64,000 nucleotides of DNA, taken from contig CM022299.1 of assembly GCA_011799875.1 (NCBI GenBank), forward strand, positions 210,434,070 to 210,498,069, written 5' to 3'. The DNA comes from Thinopyrum elongatum (lineage: Eukaryota > Streptophyta > Magnoliopsida > Poales > Poaceae). A program made the translations under genes and the position numbers. The notes below the pieces were generated by a model. The model did not search any database. It saw only the letters and a list, made by a program, of their open reading frames with translations, and was not told where the DNA came from. Numbering within the stretch: the first letter of the stretch is position 1; the number at the start of each line of letters is the position of its first letter. Positions 31,753 through 44,600 of this stretch are shown here, in pieces.

Positions 31753-32370
31753 CTACTCCGGCTGGCGATCATCGATCTCCGCCGCCTCCTCCATGTCCAG
31801 CTCGCCCCCGACGATCTCCTGGGGAAGGGGCTCCATGGCATCCATCGCACCATACTCGGCAAGCATCTCACCATCTGTGTCCGCCATCTCTTTGAAAAAG
31901 GCCGCCACAAGCTGGGCGTGGGCGGCCACGGTCTGGGCTTGGACAGGCTCCATCGTGGCAAGGTATGCTGCGAATGAACGGACGGCTTCTTGAGTGCTCT
32001 CAACGATTGCCAACTCTTCGGCCGTGGGTTGGTGGTCGTTGTAGGAGAAGCTTCGTGCCATTTGTGCGGTGACCGCCAGGAGCTGGGTGTGGGCGGCCTC
32101 GACATGGTCGTGTGCGGCCTCCATCGGGGCTAAGGTGACTGCTGCGGAATGGAGAGCTGCCGTGCTACTCTCGCCAGTTGCTATCCCCGTCGCAGATGTT
32201 GCTGCCACCATCTGAGCTGCAACAGCGGCTGTTTGGGCTACGGTGGCCGCCCGGTCAAAGATTGCGGACGCACTCATGTAGGTTGTTAGCACGCTCATGG
32301 TGGCTGCGGCCGCGCTCTCGCCGGAGTGGGCCGCCGAAGTTTCCCTCACGACGCGGGTCCACATCCCCAT
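31753..32370 (-). CDS. Alanine-rich hypothetical protein, probably CACTA-associated
   Basis: An uninterrupted 205-codon frame, clearly GC-richer than its flanks, encodes an Ala-rich, mostly helical protein. Helical repeats carry motifs such as ATVAQTAAVAAQMVAA, AAHDHVEAAHTQLLAVTAQM and EPVQAQTVAAHAQLVAAFF, giving a heptad-like pattern. The C-terminal part is acidic (GGELDMEEAAEIDDRQPE). No signal peptide, membrane segment or known catalytic motif is evident. The upstream exon, if any, was not identified, and the start at 32370 is simply the first ATG. It lies between CACTA-like subterminal words and a ~500-bp tandem array. I do not recognise the family; it may be an accessory gene of the element or a captured host exon. 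Confidence 0.45.
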   Translation of the reverse strand: MGMWTRVVRETSAAHSGESAAAATMSVLTTYMSASAIFDRAATVAQTAAVAAQMVAATSATGIATGESSTAALHSAAVTLAPMEAAHDHVEAAHTQLLAVTAQMARSFSYNDHQPTAEELAIVESTQEAVRSFAAYLATMEPVQAQTVAAHAQLVAAFFKEMADTDGEMLAEYGAMDAMEPLPQEIVGGELDMEEAAEIDDRQPE

Positions 32371-32667
32371 CTTTGACCGGCGATGATTGAACCGTGAAAT
32401 GATATTTGGGTAGCAAGCTAGTGTGCTTGACGCGCCGCCTGTGAACTATAGCCGATGTACCTTCTCGCGTAAGCCATATACTATGATGGTGCTCCAAGAT
32501 ATTTTGTACAGCATCTCACATGGTTGGTGATAATAAACACTATGTGATGTAGTTGATTTTTCGTCTTGATTTGAAATAAATAATTGGGTCACAGCGGCAA
32601 AGGAGGGTGTTTGAATTGCTAGAACTTTTATCTGCAGTGAACATGCAACTATTGGGTCGTCAAAAGT
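32371..32667. other. Spacer between the Ala-rich ORF and the tandem array
   Basis: No gene or element end could be fixed here. The sequence becomes AT-rich toward the array. Confidence 0.4.
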
Positions 32668-33024
32668 TTTGGAATTATTCAGGGTTCATTTGGACATTTT
32701 TATACATTAACTGAGTTTTCTAGGCATTTAAGGTGCATAATCTAGAATTAAACTACATGCACATGCTCTGGTGCAGAAAAATGGGTTGAAAAATCAAATG
32801 TGTGTCCTTGGGTGAATGCTTAGGTCCCATGCAAGAAATGGGAATGAATTTCAAACACCTCGGCACCATCGCTCGGTCGCAAACATTGAGATACATGGTT
32901 TTTAAACTCTAGTAAATCCAAAACTCGTCTGAAATTGATGAAACTTGGCATGCTATCATGGAACAGCACCAACATGATGTGGTAAAAAAATATACTATTT
33001 GGGGCATGTTTTGGTATAAGCTTC
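32668..33024. repeat. ~500-bp tandem array, left unit (interrupted)
   Basis: The unit shares TTTGGACATTTTTATACATTAA (in two parts), GTCCCATGCAAGAAATG, CACCTCGGCACC and AACTTGGCATGCTATCA with two units at 49229-50178. With the 16.2-kb Sirevirus removed, landmark spacing is 483 bp here and 504 bp between the right-hand units. Confidence 0.85.
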
Positions 33025-36000
33025 TGAAAGTGTGTTATATCGACTAGAGGGGGGTGAATAGGTGATTTTTACAAATTTTTCACTGAGGAAATACTACTTG
33101 AAAAATTTGCTAAGTGACAAACTACATGCAGCGGAATAAGTACTCAGGTGCATGCATAACAAGGCAGTAGCATAGTCATTATGATGAAATGAAACATACA
33201 CAGAGCACAGGTAGCGTGTAAACAGGATACGCAGGCCAAAGACAAAGTGACTGAAGAAATAGGATTGAGGAAATTGAGAAAGTCTTCAGTCAAAGTCTTC
33301 AAACAGGAACGATCAATTTCATCAACACATGTGCGAGGAAATGAAAGGGTTGAGGAAATAGAACCATTAGCTTGGTGAAGACAATGATTTGGTAGACCAG
33401 TTCCAACTGCCGTGACAGTTGTACGTCTGGTTGGAGCAGCTTGGTATTTAAACCAAAGGACACATAGTCCCAGGACACATAGTCCTTACTGTATTCTCCT
33501 TGAGCCAAGGTCACACAGACCTCGCCCAATCACTCGTGGTAAGTCTTCACAGGTGACTTCCAAACCTTCACAGACATGGTCACTCGGCGATCCACAATTC
33601 CTCTTGGATGCTCTAGACCATGACGCCTAACCGTCTGGAATATGCACAGTCTTCAAAGGTAACAAGCGTCGGTTCCACACAGGAACAATCTCTTCAGTGA
33701 TGCTCAATAACTTTGGGTTGTAGGTGTTGGGGTTTTGGGTTTTTCCTCACTGACGATTTTCTCTCAAAGTCCTTGTGAAAATGCGTTATATCGACTAGAG
33801 GGGGGGGTGAATAGGCGATTTTTACAAATTCGTCACTGAGGAATTACAAGGTGAGGAAATTCCTAAGCGACGAACTACTTAGCAGCGGAATGAGTACTCA
33901 GATGCAAGCATAACAGAGCAGTAGCACAGTCATCATGATGAAATGAAAACAAGCACAGAGTACGAGTAGCGTAAACACAGGATAAGCAGGCTGAAGACAA
34001 ACTGACTGAAGAAATTGAACTGAGGAAATTGAGAAAGTCTTCAGACAAAGTCTTCAAACAGTAATGATTCAATTACATAGCAAGTATGCGAGGAAATGAA
34101 AGGGTTGAGGAAATAGAACCAGTAGCTCGGTGAAGACACTGATTTGGTAGACCAGTTCCAACTGCTGTGACAGTTGTACGTCTGGTTGGAGCGGCTAGGT
34201 ATTTAAACCTGAGGACACACAGTCTCGGACACCCAGTCCTGAACACACAGTCCAGGACACCTAGTCCTCACCGTATTCTCCTTGAGCTAAGGTCACACAG
34301 ACCTCGCCCAATCACTCGTGGTAAGTCTTCAGGTGACTTCCAAACCTTCACATACTCGGTCACTCGGCAATCCACAATTTCCTCTTGGATGCTCTAGACC
34401 ATGACGCCTAACCGTCTGGAGGATGCACAGTCCTCAAAGGTAACAAGCGTCGGTTCCACACAGGAACAATCTCTTCAGTGATGCTCAATCACTTTGGGTT
34501 TGTAGGTGTTTGGGTTTTTTTGGTTTTTCCTCACTTGATGATTTTCGCTCAAAGTCCTCGGAGGATGGGATGCTCTAAATGACAAGTGTCAATCTATTTC
34601 TTGGAGCAGCCAACCAGCTAGTGGTTGAAGGGGGCGGCTATTTATAGCCTAGGGAGCAGCCCGACATGATAAGACATAAATGCCCTTCAATAATATGACC
34701 GTTAGGTGGGTAGATATTTTGGGACAGCTGGCACGTAGCACAGCAACGGTCGGAAATTTGAGTATCAAATTCCTCAGGGCTATCATAATCCTCACTTGTA
34801 GGCAATCCGCACTGGCGAATTTCTAACTCCTCAGTCAGAACAAATTCCTCAGAGAACAGAAGAACTTCGTCTCTGTCACTGAAGAACTTGACTAAATTGT
34901 ATGAGATTTCCAATGGCTTCACTCGAAAGGATTGGGTTGGTGTAGGATTTTGAGTTGAGCATCACTTGGAAATTTTTCCTTAGTTTTACCTCGACCCCCT
35001 TTAATAGTACGGTGTTTCCAATGACTCAAGAAGAAGAAAATGAAACTACGAAAACAAAAGTCTTCACGCTTCATAGTCCTCGCATGAATATCAAGTCTTC
35101 AGGGTCACACCAATTTCTTCACTTTCAAAGTCTTCAAGAAAACCAAAGTCTTCAGTTGAAGACATTCATTTTTAGTGGTCGACATTCATAACAAACTCCT
35201 CATAGACTTATAGACCTGTGTACACTCACAAACGCATTAGACCCTTAACCTATAAGTCTTCAATACACCAAAATCACTAAGGGGCACTAGATGCACTTAC
35301 ACCTTGGAGGATGGGATGCTCTTAATGACAAGTGTCAGTTTCTCTCGGAGCAACCAACCAGCTAGTGGTTGTTGGGGGCGGCTATTTATAGCCGGGGAGC
35401 AGCCCGACATGATAAGGCATAAATGCCCTTCAGTGATATGACCGTTAGGTGGATAAGATATTTGGGACAGCTGGCATGTAGCACAGCAACGATCGGAAAC
35501 TTGAGCTCTCAAATTCCTCGGGGCTATCATGTTCCTCACTTGTAGGCAATCCGCACTGGCGAATTCCTAACTCCTCAATCAGAACAAATTCCTCAGAGAA
35601 CAGAAGATCTTCGTCTCTCTCACTGAAGAAATTGACTGAACTGTATGAGATTTCCAATGGCTTCACTCGAAAGGATTGGGTATGTGTAGGCTTTGAGATG
35701 AGCATCACTTGGAAACTTTTCCTTAGTTTTACCTCGACCCCCTTTAACAGTACGGTGTTTCCTATGACTCAAGAAAGAGAAAATGAAACAATAAAAACAA
35801 AAGTCTTCATGCTTCATAGTCCTTGTGTCAATATCAATGTCTTCAAGGTCACACCAATTTCCTCATTTTCAAAGTCTTCAAGAAAACCAAAGTCTTCAAC
35901 TGAAGACATTAATTTTTAGGGGTCGACTTTCTTCGTAAATATCAAACTCCTCATAGACTTATAAAACCTATGTACACTCACAAACACATTAGTCCCTTAA

Positions 36001-36053
36001 CCTATAAGTCTTCAATACACCAAAATCACTAAGGGGCACTAGATGCACTTACA
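33025..36053 (-). repeat. 3' LTR of Sirevirus copy 2, split
   Basis: LTR sequence is 33025-33775 plus 35307-36053 (about 1.5 kb without the insert and its duplicated 5 bp). It ends TGTAAGTGCATCTAG on the minus strand at 36053 and begins TGAAAGTGTGTTATATCG at 33025. The interruption is the solo LTR. Confidence 0.93.
33776..35301 (-). mobile_element. Solo LTR of the Sirevirus copy 1 type
   Basis: A complete 1526-bp LTR with TG..CA ends and a perfect TSD CCTTG (33771-33775 and 35302-35306), without internal sequence. It is nearly identical to the copy 1 LTRs and clearly closer to them than to the LTR it sits in. It formed by unequal or intra-element LTR recombination after insertion. Confidence 0.95.
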
Positions 36054-36069
36054 ATCTTCCCCTTTTTGG
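36054..36069 (-). promoter_or_regulatory. Polypurine tract of Sirevirus copy 2
   Basis: On the minus strand AAAAAGGGGAAGAT abuts the 3' LTR. It is the plus-strand primer site, with one G fewer in the run than copy 1. Upstream tracts (near 36246 and 36513) echo the multiple tracts of copy 1. Confidence 0.75.
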
Positions 36070-36580
36070 TGATTGATGACAAATAGGTTAAGTTTTCAAC
36101 GGGGATAAAACATATGAAGTGTAAAGACTAATATTCAGGAATTTGATTGCAAGATATAGAAGAACTCCCCCTGAGGATGTGCACATTGAGGAATTTGCTT
36201 TGGATTGCAAATGCACATTGTAGAGTAATATCATGGAGATCTCCCCCTATATCTTGTAATTCATACACGCATTTAACATATGATATGAAGAATTTGAAAT
36301 GCATGATGAAATATGTTGTCTGACAAAATTCAGCATGCGTGCATTAAGGTACTTGAGGAAATAAGCATGCAGAAAGCAGTTCAAAAGTATCAGACCACCA
36401 TCGGACTTAAGTTTACAACTCAACCAACAAACACTTCAGAAGAGCGAGAGTTGTAACTTAACAAAAAAAAAACAGCCCATATATAAGATCCGCTTGAAGA
36501 CTAACTCAAATTTCTCCCCCTTTGTCATCGAATGACCAAAGGGGATGAAAAATGAGGACGAACGCCCCTGAAGAATATCA

Positions 36581-39500
36581 TCATGAAGTCAATGGAGGAG
36601 CGTCAGTGTTGTCGGGATCGTTCATTGAAGTAGGGCCTGCCGTAGTGTCATTGAGATCTTCAGCTTCATCCGTCTCGCGCGATGAAGAAAATGAACTTGT
36701 GACTAGCTGAGGAACTTTGACCTTCTTGAATTTCTTCGAGGGAGGTTGAGACCAGTCAAAGTCCTGTTGAAATTCCATCTTCTTGAGATCTTCAGCACTA
36801 TAAGATGAGAGAGGATAGCCCAAGTGCGATCGAAGATTTCATGCACGTAATAGTGATTCTTCTTCACAGTGTTTTGCGTGACAGTCATGTTCTGAAGAAT
36901 TGAGCCAAATTGATGCTTGACCCACTTGTGATTGCGATCGACCTTCTGATGGAGATTTAGAAGAAGCTCACGATCAGTCATCATGCTTGGGGCAGTGGCT
37001 TGAGTATTTTGCTTTGTGGCTTTAGCGGCAGAGTCTTGAGTTGCAGAGTCATCATTGGTGGAGTAAGATGCAGCTTTGTGAAACTGACCATCCATTGGAC
37101 GAGTACCTTCATCAATAACAGCAGCTTTGCCTTTTTCATCAACGGAAGAAATAGTCCTTTTGAGGACTTCAATGGGAGGCAAAAAGCTGAGGTGATTCTG
37201 AAAATCTACCTTGTAGTGAATTGAAGACCTGGTTCTGATGAATTTCATTATCCAGGGAGCATAAGGCTTCAATTCAAACGGTGACAGAGAAACATTGGCC
37301 AAAGTCCTCATGAAGAAATCATGATAATTAATGGGAATCCCATGAATGATGTTGAACAGCAGATTCTTCATGATGCCAACAACTTCTTCTTCTTCTGAGT
37401 TGTGGCCTTTGATTGGACTGAGGGTTTTGGTGAGGATACAATAGACGGTTCTTGGCACATAGAGCAAGTCCTTCACTAGGAAGGTGGTTCTAGGGGCTTG
37501 TCCAGGCCGCAAAGGCTTCATGAGCACTTGCATCAGATGATTTGAAAGTTCAGATTCTTCATAGATCAACCTTGCGCCTTTAGCAGGAGGACTGACTGGA
37601 ATAGCATGAAGCAATTCAGAGGCCGGAGCTTTGTAGTGAGTGTTTTCAGTCATCCAGTCTAGCACCCATGAATTGACATCAGCCACATTTCTAGTGAGGT
37701 GCAGAGTAGCATAGAATTGAAGAATTAGCTCTTCATTCCAATCACAGATGTCAGCACAGAAATTCAGGAGCCCAGCTTCATGAAGAACACTCAAGACAGG
37801 TTGGAAGCAAGGAATGGACTCAATGTCCACATGAGGAATTTGACGGTGCTGAAATACCTTGTCCTTGTCAAACAGAACATCTGCATAAAAATTCATCTGG
37901 CTAGCTATCCAAAACCTCTTGCGCTGAAGTCTTGCTGAGTCCTATGGATTGACATCAGTGAAGAAATGATGCTCATCAAAGAAATTAGCAGCCTTAAACT
38001 TTGGCCTCTTTGCATGAGGATTTTGTTGCTTGGGCTGAAGATTTGCAGTTGATGGTCTCACAACCTCTTGTGTCATACTCTATGGAGCTGCTGACTGAGG
38101 AATTGAAGCTTCATTTTCTTCAGCAGTAGTCTGGGTCTCCATTTCTTCAGCTATCACAGCTGGAATTTCTTCAGGTATGGAATGGAGAGAAGTTTGACAT
38201 CCTTCAGATCCCGTTTGGATTTCTTCAGTTTGCACAGGGGACTGAGGAATTGGATGCAGAGGTGTGGTCAATGGTGAATTGGGGTGAAGATTTTCCCAAT
38301 AGTCATCATTCAGCACAGGAGTAGTTGAGCCAATATCCACGTCTTCTTCAATTTCTTCAATGCCCGCCTCTTCAGCAGTGAACTGAGGCATAGGCGATGA
38401 TACCAATGGGGTGGAAGGGATATCTTCCACTTCAATTTCTTCATCCAACTGCTCTGAAGAAGCGGCAGAAGGATTTTCTTCATCAGTGTCATCTGGAATG
38501 ACATATTCTTCACCAAACGGGATGAGCTCCTTTGATGGCACTATCGAGATTAGAACAACATCAATTGGATTAGTGAAAGAGCTCGTCAAAGTCCTCACTT
38601 TCTTGGGAGCTGAGAACTCTGTAGAGGTTGATGCTTTCCTCTTCCTTGCATCTTCCTTCTCTGCAGCTTTTGTTTTCTTCACTTCTGATGCAGAAGGAAG
38701 ACTGATTTTCTTCACCTTTGAAGATTTAGCAGGAGGAGCAGATGAAGTTGGTTCATATTCTTCAGGCATGACTGATGCAGTCGCCCTAGCATTCACAGTT
38801 TCTTCAGGCATAGCAGATTCTTCAGCTGGCCTGGGTTGTTCTTCAGGCGCAACATTGGTGGTTGCCCTGGCATGTTCTTCAGGAGCAGGAAATTCTTCAG
38901 CAGCCCTGGTATTTTCAGCAGCCTGAACTTCGTCAGTCGCGCTAGCAGTTTCTTCAGTGGGCTGAGCAGATGCTTCAGCCTAAGGAATTTCTTGTTGCGA
39001 TGGAGCTGCAACACTAAGCTTGACGGTCTTGGAGAGATTGACGAATCTGACCTTGGCACCGAGCCAATCTGCTTGATATGTGTCAAATTCATCACTGAGG
39101 CCCTTGATTTCTTTTTGCATATTAACAAGTTCTTCAGGAGACATATTCAGAATGTTGTTCTTCAGAAATTGCTCCTTTTTGTACTGGGCCTTCTTGACTT
39201 GTCTGGCCTTTTCAAATTTCCATTTTTCTTCACTTATGAAGGCAGACAACATGTGATTTTGACCAGGAGTTAGGTTCAGGTCAGACAAAGGAGTGTTGGG
39301 ATCTTTATGCCAAAGGTCAATGAAGTCGAGGATCTTCTTCGGATCCAGCATGAGAGGCACAGAGCTGCCTTTGGCTCTAGCAGCCCTTTCTTGTCTGTCG
39401 CTGATGATTTCAGCAAGTTCATCATCATCTTCATCATCGTCATTAGGCGGAACATGGAATGCAACTTGCTTCTTATGAGGACTTGGCCTCGTTCCACGTC

Positions 39501-40343
39501 CAGCAGTGACTTTGACCTTCAGCAAGGTTGGACCTATTGAGGGTTGTGGTGGAGCTGAGGAACTTGCAGATGCTCCTGAAGCAATAGAAAAGCCTGCAGT
39601 CCATTGACACGTTGCAAGGTGCATAGGTGTTGACGACTTTGTGGCAGCAGCTGAGGATTTTGTGGCAACAGAGGGATTGGCACTGCCCTTGAAGAAGTTG
39701 CCTGAGGAATTTTCTTTGAGGGCTTTAACGTTGAAGAACTTGGCCATGAGGGCATTGAGCCTGAAGATTTCTTCACAACAGACTTCTTCAACATGGCCTT
39801 CTATGGTGTAGTTGCACTAGAGGAGGCTGCAGCAGCTTGAGAATCCTCATTGAATTTCTTCACTGCTTCTTTAGCAACTTTAGCCAGTTTGGCTTGGCGC
39901 TTGGCCCATTCTTTTGGAAATTCCTCACCGCGCCTGATGCTGGTGGGATCAGCTTCTTGGCCAGCTGCCAATGGAGGTCTTGGACATGGAGGGTTTACGG
40001 CGAATTTCTTCATGTATTTTGGAGTTACATAATGATATTCCCTCCATTCCTTAGCCCATCTCCTCTCAATTCTCTGGATGCGCACTTTGCGCTGATTCTT
40101 GTTTTCCTTCCCATGAGTTGCTTCATCGGGTGTGCAATACTCAGCATAGATGTCTTTAGGGATTTCAAAGGCAGTGTTCGTTTCTGGCCTCTTGCCTCCC
40201 TTTTGAGGTCTCTTCCCATCTGCCATTTTCCTCACTTGAGGACTTTGAACTTTTGATGTTTCTGAGGAAGTATGCAAATTATCTTCAAGGAATGCTGCAA
40301 ATGAGTTAAGTTGATGAGAACCTAGTGATTCAGCAGTGGACAT
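36581..40343 (-). pseudogene. Extra 3' gene of Sirevirus copy 2 (broken)
   Basis: Starts at ATG 40343 and ends at 36581, about 1250 codons, with stops near 39800, 38980 and 38080, further breaks near 37900, and a frame change near 36800. Residues match the copy 1 product closely in the N-terminal basic domain (TPKYMKKFAVNPPCPRPPL), the Lys-rich helix and the C-terminal domain (CDWNEELILQFYATLHL, GIPINYHDFFMRTLANV). The intervening Ser/Glu-rich region is more variable and differs by small indels. Conservation concentrated in two domains suggests both were under selection before the copies decayed. It is preceded by its own leader intron and TATA box. Confidence 0.75.
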
Positions 40344-40349
40344 TTTGTA

Positions 40350-40674
40350 CTTGTGAACAGAGTATAGGTGCGAAGAATTTGGAGAGGTCATATGCGTTCT
40401 CAGAATTTTTTCAAAAGAATCAAGTTTGAGGAATTTGACCATAGGTGTCTTGAGGAATTTCACTAAGCGTTCTTGACTTAGGTTCCAGAGTTGTATAGAT
40501 TTGAAAATCCACACAATTGAGGAATCTTGAAGAAAACATAGCTTAGAGAAACAAATCAAGATACAGAAGAATTCGGGTGTTTAAGGAGTGGGAAGTTGAA
40601 GAATAAACACCTTTTGAAGATTTTTTGGAAATCATAAGAATCAAAGTAGGGCAGTAAAATTAGATTTTAATTAC
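40350..40674 (-). other. Predicted 5' leader intron, extra gene of copy 2
   Basis: The GT donor follows CGTCCAGC at 40674 and the AG acceptor ends at 40350, seven bases before the ATG at 40343. Length is 325 bp against 323 bp in copy 1, and both splice dinucleotides are kept despite sequence divergence. Confidence 0.6.
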
Positions 40675-40941
40675 GCTGGACGAAGAACACGACGAACTGG
40701 GAGTGGAGTTGGAGAAGTTCGTCCGTTCAGATCTCCCACGCCCTAACTTGGCGGCGGGAGATAGCTACGGTGACGGCGGAGTGAAGATTTCCGCGGTTGG
40801 CACGTGTACAACGGTGACGAGGTCGAGGTAGTGAAGCTCTTCCTCACCGGTGACGATGGAGTGTAGAGGCGGCGCTAGGTCTGAGAGCTCGAGCGAGATT
40901 GAGGTAGAGCAGAGTGAATGAGGTCTGAGGAAGGGAAGGGG

Positions 40942-40949
40942 TATTTATA
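40942..40949 (-). promoter_or_regulatory. Internal TATA box, extra gene of copy 2
   Basis: The minus strand reads GCTATAAATACCCC, identical in the core to 23341-23348 of copy 1, followed by the same GC-rich leader with GAGCTCTCAGACCTAGCG. Confidence 0.6.
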
Positions 40950-41663
40950 GCCGCAGTGAAAAACTGCTCGTCCGAAGATTTTGGACGAACATGCCCCTGG
41001 CCCTTACTTTTCTAACGACATGTGTCACCCATGTACAGAGAGGTGGAGATCGTGGGGAATCATGGGTGAGTTGTTTAATCCATCGTGGGAAGCAGAACGG
41101 TTTGAGCGGCAACAGCCAAAAAATTGAAAGGAATATTTTAAAGTTTCGTTCGCAAATTCTTCAGTTGTCAAGGACACAGTGAAGACTTTGAACGGGTTTC
41201 ACATAGAACGCACATGAAGAATTTGTGAATACACTGGGTTGAGTTTAGCATAGAGGGGGAACGGGTCCGATCACATTCACTTAGAAGACAAACAACTTTG
41301 AAGAATTAGCAATAAGTGAATGCTGTTGAGGACATTGAAAACTCAAATATATAGTCAATGAAGAACATCAGTCAAAAAGTTGAAGAAATTGCAAACTTGA
41401 GGAATTTGAAAATTGAAGAATTTGCAAAAATGAAGAAAAACTCAAATTTGAAGATTTTCAACTTTGGGTGGTGGTGTGACCCACCGTATAAGAATGATGA
41501 TTTCAGACACCGCGTACAATTGTCGTAGGGCTCTGAGAATCAAATCCTTCATTAATTTCTTCACACTTAGTGGGTTAGTCTCCACTGATTGAAGAAAAAT
41601 GTTACTTCGCGTGTTGCACATCTAAGTCATCAGTTTTGCATAAGTGTTAGGATGTGTGTCCTT

Positions 41664-44600
41664 TCAAAGAACATTCGAAGATTCTAAGATATTTAGCTCA
41701 CACCGCAACTTGCTAAATCTCTTCTCATCCAAGGGCTTTGTGAAGATATCCGCTAGCAGTTCTTCAGTCCTCACGTGGTCGATGGAGATGTCGCCCCTCA
41801 ACACATGATCTCAAAGAAAATGATGACGAATCTGGATGTGCTTAGTCTTCGAGTGCTGAACTGGGTTATGAGCAATCTTGATGGCACTCTTGTTCTCGCA
41901 GTAGAGAGGCACATTCTTCATGTTGATGCCATAGTCCTTGAGGGTTTGCTTCATCCACAGCAATTCAGCACAGCAAGAACCAGCAGCAATGTACTCAGCT
42001 TCAGTAGTAGAGAGTGATACGTAGTTCTGCTTCTTCGAGGACCAACATACTAAGGCTTGTCTGAGGAAATGGCATGTGCCTGATGTTGACTTGCGATCCA
42101 CTCGATCACCAGCATAGTCAGAGTCAGAATATCCAATGAGATCAAAAGCCGAGCCCTTGGGATACCATAATCCAAGTGTTGGAGTGTGAGCTAGATATCG
42201 AAGAATATGTTTCACAGCCTTATGGTGTGATTCCTTCGGTGTAGCTTGAAAACGGGCACACATGCAAACACTAAGCATAATATCTGGCCTAGATGCACAT
42301 AGATACAATAAAGAGCCAATCATGGAGCGGTATACCTTTTGATCGAAGTCTTTACCATTTTCATCGGTGCATAGATGGCCATTAGTGGGCATAGGGATTT
42401 TGATGCCTTTGCAATCTTGCATGCCGAATTTCCTCAGAACGTCCTTGAGGTATTTCTCTTGAGATATGAAGATGTCATTGCGTTGTTGACGAATTTGAAG
42501 ACCTAAGAAGAATTCCAATTCCTCCATCATAGACATTTGATATTCCTCACTCATCATATAGGCAAATTCGTCACTGTAACATTGGTTAGTACGGCCAAAG
42601 ATAATATCATCAACATATATTTGGCACACGAATAATTCATCATCATATGTTTTGGTGAAAAGAGTTGGGTCAAGGGAACCGGGTTTGAAGCCTTTCTTCA
42701 TGAGAAATTCCTTCAGTGTATCATACCACGCCCGAGGGGCCTGCTTGAGGCCATAGAGGGCCTTGTTGAGTCTGAAGACTTTGTCAGGATGCTTAGGATC
42801 TTCAAACCCTAGGGGTTGAGCCACATATACTTCTTCCTCAAGGTTACCATTGAGGAATGCACTTTTCACATCCATTTGATATAAGATGATATTATGATGG
42901 TTAGCGTAAGCAAGCAATATGTGAATAGCCTCAAGTCTAGCAACAGGTGCAAAAGTTCCATCAAAGTCAATTCCTTCAACCTGTGTGTAGCCTTGAGCTA
43001 CAAGACGAGCCTTGTTCCTCACCACTAGGCCATTTTCGTCTTGCTTGTTGCGGTAGATCCACTTAGTACCGATGATATTGTGCTTGCGTGGGTCTGGTCG
43101 CTTGACAAATTCCCACACATTGTTGAGCTCAAATTGATGTAATTCCTCTTGCATACCTTGAATCCACTCAGGCTCCAGAAATGCCTCATCAACTTTGGTG
43201 GGCTCTGTGATAGAGACAAAAGTGAAGTGCCCACAAAAGTTAGACAAATGTGAAGCTTTTGAGCGTGTGAGAGGACCTGGTGCGTTGATGTCGTTGATGA
43301 TTCTCTCAATTTGCACTTCATTTGCAACGCGAGGATGAGCAGGTTGACGACTTTGATTGGGCTCAGCATTTTCTTCAGAGCCATTTTCCTCAGATGCACC
43401 AGCATGATTTTCTTCATGATCTGGAATAATTTCTTCAGCAGATTCTTCAGTAGGTATGACATCCTCAGTAGCCTTGAACTTGATGGATTCCTCAGGAGAC
43501 ATTTCATCTAGCACAGGAGGTAGGTGCTCTCTTTGTGAGCCGTTAGTTTCATCGAACCGCACATCTAAAGTTTCAACAACCTTGTTGTGATAGGTGTTGA
43601 AGACTTTGTAGGTGTGCGAGTCCTTTCCGTAACCAAGCATAAAACCTTCATGTACTTTCAGTGCAAATTTAGAATTGTGATGAGGATCTATAATCCAACA
43701 TTTAGCATCGAAGACTTTGAAATAACTCGCATTGGGTTTCTTGTCAGTGAGGAGTTCATATGAGGTCTTCTTGAAGAATTTGTGAAGATATACCCTGTTG
43801 ATGATGTGGCATGCAGTATCAATAGCCTCAGGCCAGAAGCGACGAGGTGTCTTGTATTCATCAAGCATAGTGCGAGCCATCTCAACAAGAGTCCTGTTCT
43901 TGCGCTCCACGACGCCATTCTGTTGAGAAGTGTATGGGGCAGATAACTCATGAGTAATACTAAGTTCATCAAGATAGTCATAAAGACCAGTATTCTTGAA
44001 CTCGGTCCCATTGTCACTCCGTATATGCTTAATCTTCACACCGAAATTCGTTGAGGCCCTTGAGGAAAATTGTCTCAAGACTTCCTGCACTTCAGTTTTG
44101 TAAGTAATGATGTGCACCCATGTGTAACGAGAATAGTCATCAACAATAGCAAAGCCATATAGAGATGATGCATTTGTTAGTGTGGCATAATGAGTAGGGC
44201 CAAAGAGGTCCATGTGAAGCAATTCAAAAGGATGAGTGGTAGTCATGATAATCTTTGAGGGGTGCTTGGCTCTGGTCATCTTTCCAGCCTCACAAGCCCC
44301 GCAAAGATGATCTTTGAGGAATTTGACACCCTCAATGCCAATGATGTGCTTCTTCTTCACAAGCGTGTGCAAGTTCCTCATGCCAGCATAACCAAGTCGA
44401 CGATGCCATAGCCAGCCTTCTAAAGCTTTTGCAAGTAGACATGTGGCAGGCTGTGGTCCTGCAGAGAAATCAACAATATACAAGTCTCCTCTCCTAAAGC
44501 CTTCGAAGACTTTGGAATTGTCAAATTCCATGAGCACAATGCAGCGATATTTGCCAAAGACGACAACCATATCAAGATCACAAAGCATTGAGACAGACAT

